NCBI GenBank assembly: GCA_030789695.1
Contig: CM061141.1
Span: 172,126,807-172,190,806, forward strand
Direction: 5' to 3'
From: Scilla litardierei
Lineage: Eukaryota > Streptophyta > Magnoliopsida > Asparagales > Asparagaceae
DNA: 64,000 nt
The notes beneath the pieces were generated by a model. That model was not told the DNA's origin. It worked only from the letters and a program-made list of their open reading frames with translations, and ran no database searches. The translations under genes and the position numbers were made by a program. The first letter of the stretch is position 1. Each line of letters begins with the position of its first letter. Shown here piece after piece: positions 58,961 through 64,000 of this stretch.

Positions 58961-59211
58961 CGAAAGCCATCGATTCAATCACTAGTTTTCTCTCTCATCT
59001 GACTGAGAATCTCCATCGTCTTCCCCTTTCGAAATCCACTGTCGATCACTCCTCCGTCGATTTCGATCCGATTCGAAGCCTCTCTCCTCCGTTTGTTCGA
59101 TTGCTTGGTCGTTTGTCTCCATTTCTGTCGTTCTTCACCGATTAGGTTTCTGTCTCTCCTATCGATTCAATTGTACGCTTTGTTCTTTCGTTTCCTTTGT
59201 TTGATTGAACA

Positions 59212-59878
59212 ATGGCACCCAAGACCAATGGGAAGAGTGTTGCTTCTAGACGCCCTAGGATCTCTATGTCGACCATTGTCAAAACCAAGCGACCCCACAA
59301 AGCCTGCACCAAGAAAGTTGACCCTCCCTCCGATTCGTTGAGGGGCTATTCTCCCTCTTCCTCCGATGCTGAGCCTCTTGTGAAGCGTTCGCGCAAGCAC
59401 ATTGGTGTTTACATCAACGGGGTAGTTGCTACGGCTGAACATGAGTCTAGTATCGATGACCAACCACCCTCTACTCCACCGTCCGTTCCACTCGAGGATT
59501 TTCTCCAAAGTAGGCTGTGTGATCGTGTTTCCTTGATCGAAACGCGTGTACCCGACTTGGATCATATGCTCTCACTTCTCCTTAAGCTTCAGTACAAGTC
59601 TTTCCTTTTTCACGGCATTCCCCATTCCGGCCGCTCTTCAGGCCATGTTTCCACCTTCGGAGGATTCTCCCAAGTCAGCCATTGTCCCTCCTCCTCTAGG
59701 CTTCGTGCCTCCGTCTACTACTATCCAGCCCAGTGTCCCAGTTCATGGTGAGTCTTCTGCTGCGGGTGCGTTGTCATCCAAGAGGAAGGCTCGTGCTTAC
59801 CCTACCCGTCGTTCCACCAGACTGATGTTCCGTCAATCTGGTCGTCCCTCAGACACATCAGTCATCCACATCGACTGA
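59212..59878 (+). pseudogene. Post-pol (env-position) ORF of the Sirevirus-like element
   Basis: The frame 59212-59751 starts APKTNGKSVASRRPRIS and is rich in Ser, Pro, Arg and Lys, with a basic KRSRKHIG patch. A one-base shift near 59630 moves the reading to frame 59546-59878, which ends KRKARAYPTRRSTRL and shortly after a TGA. Some Sireviruses carry a third ORF here, sometimes called env-like. I see no signal peptide and no clear membrane helix, and nuclear-type basic patches argue against an envelope role. Its function is unknown. This copy is broken. Confidence 0.55.
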
Positions 59879-60699
59879 TGCTGTTGTTGCTGCTCCGGGG
59901 ACACTCACCCTTAGACTTAGAATTTTTGTTAGGGTTGAGTGTTTGAGTGCTTTTGTATGGATCATGTAGTTTTGTGTCCTGATGTTATATGGATGATATT
60001 TGTATTTTGATCATTTTATGTCTGTTATACATGGTATTTTGGATGTATTTTGTGCCCTTGTAACTTTTACCATATTAATATATGAAAATGTAGTTTCTTC
60101 TCATTCTGTTTCACACATTGTATCATTGTCTATCTTATATGTGTGAATTTTGTGAAATTGTCTCTTTGTATGCGATATCATTTATATGATGTGATTTGAG
60201 ACGATTCTTATCATGTGGCTCGTAAAGTTGATATTGGACTTTCATTCCTTTAGTCAGCTAAGTTTTAATGTGTTTTATGAGTTTTTGATTTGTATATCTT
60301 TAGACTCTTGTGATTGTTTTAGTACTTGTTTAGAACTATTGTTGTTGTTATTCCACTCCCACCTTTTTGGATAATGCCATAGGGGAAGAGAAATAAACAT
60401 ATCATAATTATGTGCTAAGTAAATTCTAATTCAAAACTAACTTGAATTAAAGATTGAAGTTCCTGAGATTCAGGGGGAGTAAGATACAATGAATTTGAAT
60501 TATAAAATCCTAGATTTCATGAATTCAAGCATATCATTCCATTCATGCTTATCTTACTCATTTGTTTCATTTGATCTATAGATGCCCTAATATTTATTGA
60601 CTAACTTGATTGGCATCTATGTAGGGGGAGTAAGTTTTTTTAGCACAATTATTTATCTTTTTGTTTATGTTTGTTTGTCATCATCAAAAAGGGGGAGAA
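59879..60699 (+). other. 3' non-coding region with three polypurine tracts
   Basis: AT-rich and without genes. It holds CAGGGGGAGT (60471-60480), GTAGGGGGAG (60621-60630) and AAAAAGGGGGAGAA (60686-60699). The last abuts the 3' LTR and is the working polypurine tract. The other two repeat its GGGGGAG core. Multiple such tracts are described for Sireviruses. Confidence 0.75.
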
Positions 60700-60980
60700 T
60701 GTTGAGTATTGGACTTCTCCCTACTTGGTGTTAATAATGAGCAAACATAAATACTTGTGAGTAATCCCCTATTTGCAGTTAATCCATTGCCTAAGCATAT
60801 CATTAAGATCAATTAGCAATGGATGACACTCAAAGATCATTGAAAGCAAAGGAAGTGGATTGGATGATCAAAGATGGTGATTGAAGCTCCTAGAAGACTT
60901 CAAGCTCATGTGTTGGTTAGAAGAGAGAGTTCTTCAAATGTAATCTTCTTGTTTCTCTTCTAGTATGTAGCTTAGAAGTA
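60700..60980 (+). repeat. Truncated 3' LTR of the Sirevirus-like element
   Basis: TGTTGAGTATTGGACTTCTC onward matches the first 280 bp of the 5' LTR with about 14 differences. It stops at CTTAGAAGTA and passes directly into satellite. About 1540 bp (palindromes, TATA, U5) are gone, so the insertion's right target duplication is lost too. Confidence 0.88.
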
Positions 60981-61807
60981 TATTTAAGATGAAGATGGCG
61001 ATCTTTCGGTTCCAACGGACATTTTTACGGATTTTTCTGAGCTCCAGGTATTTTCTATATTTTCGGTAAGATATGAATCTTAAATGATATGATATTTATA
61101 TCCAAATTTTGTCTTCACTTATTTTCCAGTTGAAGATGGTGACCTCTCTGTTCCAACAGACATTTTTGCAGATTTTACTTAGCTCGAAGCTATTTTCTAC
61201 ATTTTCTGGAAAAAATGAATATTTTTATTAAATGATATGATTATTGCATAATTTTGTCTTCTCTTATTTTTCAGTTGAAGATGGTGATCTCCCTATTTCA
61301 ACGGACATTTTGGCGGATTTTTCTTAGGTCGGGTCTATTTTCTGCATTTTCTGGAAGACATGGATCTTTTAATTAAATGATATCATTTTGGCCTAATTTT
61401 TTCTTCTCTTATTTTTCAGTTGAGAAAGGCGATCTCCCTGTACCAATTAATATTTTTGCGGATTTTCCTGTACTCGAATCTATTTTCTACACTTTATTGA
61501 AAAAATGGATTTTTTTGCCTAATTTTGTTTTCTCTTATTTTCCAGTTGAAAATGGCAATCTCCCAGTTCCAACAGACATTTGTGCGGATTTTTCTGAGAT
61601 CGGTATTTTTTCTATATTGTTTGGAAGTTGTGTATATTTTTATTAAATGATATGACTTTTTTTGTCTTCTCTTATTTTTTAGTTGTAAATGGAGATATTC
61701 CTGTTCCAATGGACATTTTTGCGGATTTTTCTGAGCTCCCGACAATTTTATACATTTTCTGTAAGATATGAATCATTATATTAATTGATATGATTTTTAT
61801 AGCCTAA
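60981..61807 (+). repeat. 148-bp satellite array, block 9 (last)
   Basis: About 5.5 monomers. One near 61500 is shortened: the ATTTTATTAAATGATATG tract is missing between AAAAAATGGA and TTTTTTTGCC. The array ends at TTTTTATAGCCTAA against a Helitron 3' end and is not seen again to 64000. Confidence 0.95.
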
Positions 61808-62145
61808 CTAGTCATGAACCGTGCCCGCGGGCACGGTTCATTTATGATATTTTACTGCAAAATCTTTGTTACCCAAAAAATTATTTTCGCCGTCAAAATT
61901 TAAAAGAATAATAAATTAGCGTAAAAAAATTTAGCGGTGCGGTCGTTTTTGGCACAGAACAACAAATTCAACGCAAGCGCATTCGGCACGAAACAACAAA
62001 ATAGTGAAAAAAATTTAGCGGACGTCTTCGGTACGGAACAACAAATTAGCATAGAATAATTTAGCAGGAGGGCGCCTTCGGTGAATTCGACACCGAACAA
62101 CAAATTAGCATAAAATAATTTAGCGGACGCATTCGACGCGCATGC
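61808..62145 (-). mobile_element. Helitron 3' end, second copy
   Basis: On the minus strand it finishes with a perfect GC-rich hairpin, CCGTGCCCGCGGGCACGG, then TTCATGACTAG, with the terminal CTAG followed by host T. This is the canonical Helitron 3' end. The adjoining 330 bp share GGAACAACAAATTAGCG-type words and the GAAATC/CAAAATC...CCAAAAAATTATTT stretch with the Helitron at 33758-34569. I could not find its 5' TC end, so the element may run through 62146-64000 and beyond. Confidence 0.7.
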
Positions 62146-62982
62146 TAAATGTTTATCTTGTTACCTTGCAACTTGAAATACATCTTAAAAATATTGCAAG
62201 TGGGCTGTCTATAGAAGATTTCTAAATTTTCATAAAAGTCGCATGATATGGTTGCCAAATAAGATGGGTAAAGACACCCAAATTTTTTGGTTCCCAGCTA
62301 AAGCATTAATTTTCTACATAAATTTAAACAAAAAGACTATCTTTAGGAATCTACAAAACCAACTTTTGATAATTTCATTCAATTATGAAATCTAAATGGT
62401 GTGTTAAGCCTTTTAGCACTTTGAATATGTCATGATGATAAAGCATATGAATCATAAGAGCACCATCCTTCATGAGTGACTATAGCTTCTGGCATGTATT
62501 TTTATCCCCGTCTCATATTATTATATGACTTAACTAATTTACTTAGTAATCACATGTGGTATGGTTTCATCTTAAAGATCAAATGGATATAAGCTTTACA
62601 TACATTCAAAACATAAAATTATCTCATCACTTCACCATACAGTAACAATGTCAGAAAGTAATTTGTAATACAAAATATATTGATAAAAAATACATGCTCT
62701 TAGAACTCCATGAAGCTTGCAGAATGTAGTTAGAAAAAATATTGGCAATCACAATGACATAACAACATGCCCTTCCAGTATTATGCTCATTGCCATTACA
62801 TTATTTGCTCATCCAAGGCTGTTCAACAATTCAAACATAATGTCGATTTATTTCTAAACCATACAACCAAGCATACACTATAGTACGACACTCGCAAAGC
62901 TCACAATAATGAAAGATACAAAGCTGATCATTCTTCCAGCATACACAGTATTCAACCGAATACATAAACAACTGTTTCCTTT
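62146..62982. other. AT-rich DNA, nothing recognised
   Basis: Low-copy-looking AT-rich sequence. I see no ORF of note, no satellite and no transposon ends. It may be the body of the Helitron at 61808 or ordinary intergenic DNA. Confidence 0.4.
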
Positions 62983-63170
62983 TCAGCAAGCAATGGGAGG
63001 GGTCTCGGACTCCCTACAGGTCTGCATTGAAGGAGGATATCGATCGCCTTTAACAGCGTTAGCCGAAGCAAACGATTCAAGTTGTGCCATTTTGTCTGGT
63101 GCGAGCTTAAAAGATAGTGCTCCTATGTTTTGATTCAGGTTTTCAATCTCTGTGGTGCTAGGAATAGGAC
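62983..63170 (-). pseudogene. Aldo-keto reductase C-terminal exon fragment
   Basis: On the minus strand an open stretch reads CPIPSTTEIENLNQNIGALS, then an amphipathic region with AQLESFASANAVKGDRY, and ends SETPPIAC and a TGA at 62983-62985. This is the C-terminus of plant NADPH-dependent aldo-keto reductases of the auxin-induced/perakine reductase type, where PIPGTTKIENLNQNIGAL and DRY...ETPPLSSW are the norm. The PIPxT part belongs to the cofactor-binding end of the barrel. I found no upstream exons with the catalytic Asp, Tyr, Lys or His in the remaining 800 bp. It is a gene fragment, or the last exon of a gene with long introns running off the right edge. Confidence 0.7.
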
Positions 63171-64000
63171 AAACAAAAAATAACGTTTCTTATTTGAGGA
63201 ATTGCTATCAAAAATGGAGATAACAAAGAACTCACTGTGTTGATCATATCGACAACAATGTTATACTCCTCTGCTACGCCTATCACATGTTCTCCACTGA
63301 CACTGCCACACCAGCAGTGAGGCCACCGCCGTCATCGTCATGGACTCTTTGGAGCTCTTGGCTTTCTTCATGTACTGCTGGATGATCAAAGAGAAATTGA
63401 TCCTTCGGATCATGTTCAAGAGAGTCACCTCATTGTTGATTTCTTAATGAAAAGGAAAAAACAACAAAATCGAAAAAATCACAGAAAATGTCGAGAGATT
63501 AGAATTTGGGAGCGAAGCAAGATGCACGTATGAGGGGAAATGCTTACCTAAAGACTCCTCAATCCTCAATCGAACTTGAGTCATTTAATAGGGATCTTGT
63601 CAAGATCGATCTTGACGTTTGCCTCGATTGATTTCTTAATATTCTATCAATGATTCGGTTTATTGCCAGCATTAGTTTGGACCCTGGAATGCAAGAAGTC
63701 ATATTGATTATGTCGGCAAAGATGACACACAATCCAGCCGATGATATTCTGCTTCTTGAGACTTCAATGTGTGATGAGACACCCAGTTGCATATTGCATT
63801 CTAATCCAAATAATTAACTTTCTATACAAAATCTGTGTAAATTAGTAGTACAAAACAATATTGGCATTATGACATCAGTAAACTCAGCTTGGAAATCATA
63901 AAACTAGATTTTGTCCATGAAAGTGTCCAGACTCCAAAGACAATCGACAAAGCTAGGGCGCATACTTTAACAGGATTGTATGGCGACCAACTATAACAAT
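63171..64000 (-). other. Possible further gene fragments, unidentified
   Basis: The minus strand has coding-looking stretches: 63559-63792 (77 codons, with SRSRISSAGLCVIFADIIN), and about 63300-63425, where INNEVTLLNMIRRINFSL and an alternative frame with DPKDQFLFDHPAV are both open. GTAAGC after CTTTAG near 63545 could be a splice donor. I do not recognise a family. Taken with the neighbouring aldo-keto reductase exon, these may be captured pieces of several genes or exons of one gene extending beyond the window. Confidence 0.3.

Larger units (their letters stand above)
49246..60980 (+). mobile_element. Sirevirus-like Ty1/copia retrotransposon, decayed, with nested solo LTR
   Basis: Layout: 5' LTR (49246-51065), primer binding site (51068-51079), gag with one CCHC knuckle and a long coiled-coil C-terminus, protease, integrase, RT, RNase H (Ty1/copia order, integrase before RT), an extra post-pol ORF (59212-59878), three GGGGGAG purine tracts and a truncated 3' LTR (60700-60980). 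The palindrome cluster in the LTR, the repeated purine tracts and the post-pol ORF are traits described for Sireviruses, which supports that lineage. The comparable 280 bp of the two LTRs differ at about 14 positions (roughly 5%), implying an insertion perhaps a few million years old. Stops and frameshifts interrupt every domain. A 1724-bp solo LTR lies in RNase H. Confidence 0.9.

Noticed and set aside
59212..59878. Host gene with its own 5' UTR
   Set aside because: It lies between pol and the polypurine tracts of one retroelement, in the position of the known third ORF of Sireviruses, and is frameshifted.
1775..61807. Firm call as centromere
   Set aside because: Array size and unit length fit, but sequence alone cannot show CENH3 binding, and monomer divergence is high. 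Kept only as a hypothesis.

Overview
The window is repeat-rich plant nuclear DNA. The evidence for a flowering plant is the TGGTATC-type initiator-Met primer site of a Copia element, a chromodomain Ty3/gypsy element, an Athila/Tat-like fragment, small Helitrons, a Mutator-like element and an aldo-keto reductase exon of plant type. I cannot name the species from sequence alone. I see no bacterial-style genes, no CRISPR array, no rRNA or tRNA gene, and no complete host protein-coding gene.

The backbone is one AT-rich tandem satellite with a monomer of about 145-150 bp (consensus about 148 bp). It runs from about 1775 to 61807 and all later insertions sit inside it. About 36 kb of satellite, roughly 240 monomers, remains visible in nine blocks: 1775-5212, 5848-14296, 18113-26434, 31721-33757, 34570-35221, 36038-37448, 37678-41836, 42337-49172 and 60981-61807. 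Monomers are quite diverged from one another. They still form ordered variant types, including a seven-monomer higher-order repeat of about 1.02 kb (tandem pairs at 38.36-40.1 and 42.46-44.1 kb). A composite module with an inverted segment recurs four times (11.2, 20.6, 33.3 and 48.0 kb).

Insertions from left to right: a 635-bp non-autonomous Mutator-like element with 110-bp inverted ends and a perfect 9-bp target duplication (5213-5847); a gag-bearing, pol-less Athila/Tat-like internal domain on the minus strand (14297-18112); a 5'-truncated, decayed chromovirus on the minus strand (26435-31720); an 812-bp Helitron (33758-34569); an 816-bp block of possible organellar origin (35222-36037); an unidentified 230-bp insert (37449-37677); a 500-base assembly gap (41837-42336); and a large Sirevirus-like Ty1/copia element on the plus strand (49246-60980). 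That last element is split in its RNase H region by a 1724-bp solo LTR of a related family, flanked by a 5-bp target duplication (56228-57951). To the right of 61807 the array stops at a second Helitron 3' end. Beyond it lies low-copy-looking DNA with an aldo-keto reductase C-terminal exon (62983-63170), possibly a captured gene fragment.

The left flank (1-1774) holds a GC-rich block and an LTR-like promoter segment. All retroelement polyproteins here carry stops and/or frameshifts and look inactive. The least expected signals are the satellite's layered higher-order structure with repeated inverted modules, an exon/intron-like layout inside the monomer, and a second palindrome cluster inside the Sirevirus-like element just upstream of its extra post-pol ORF.
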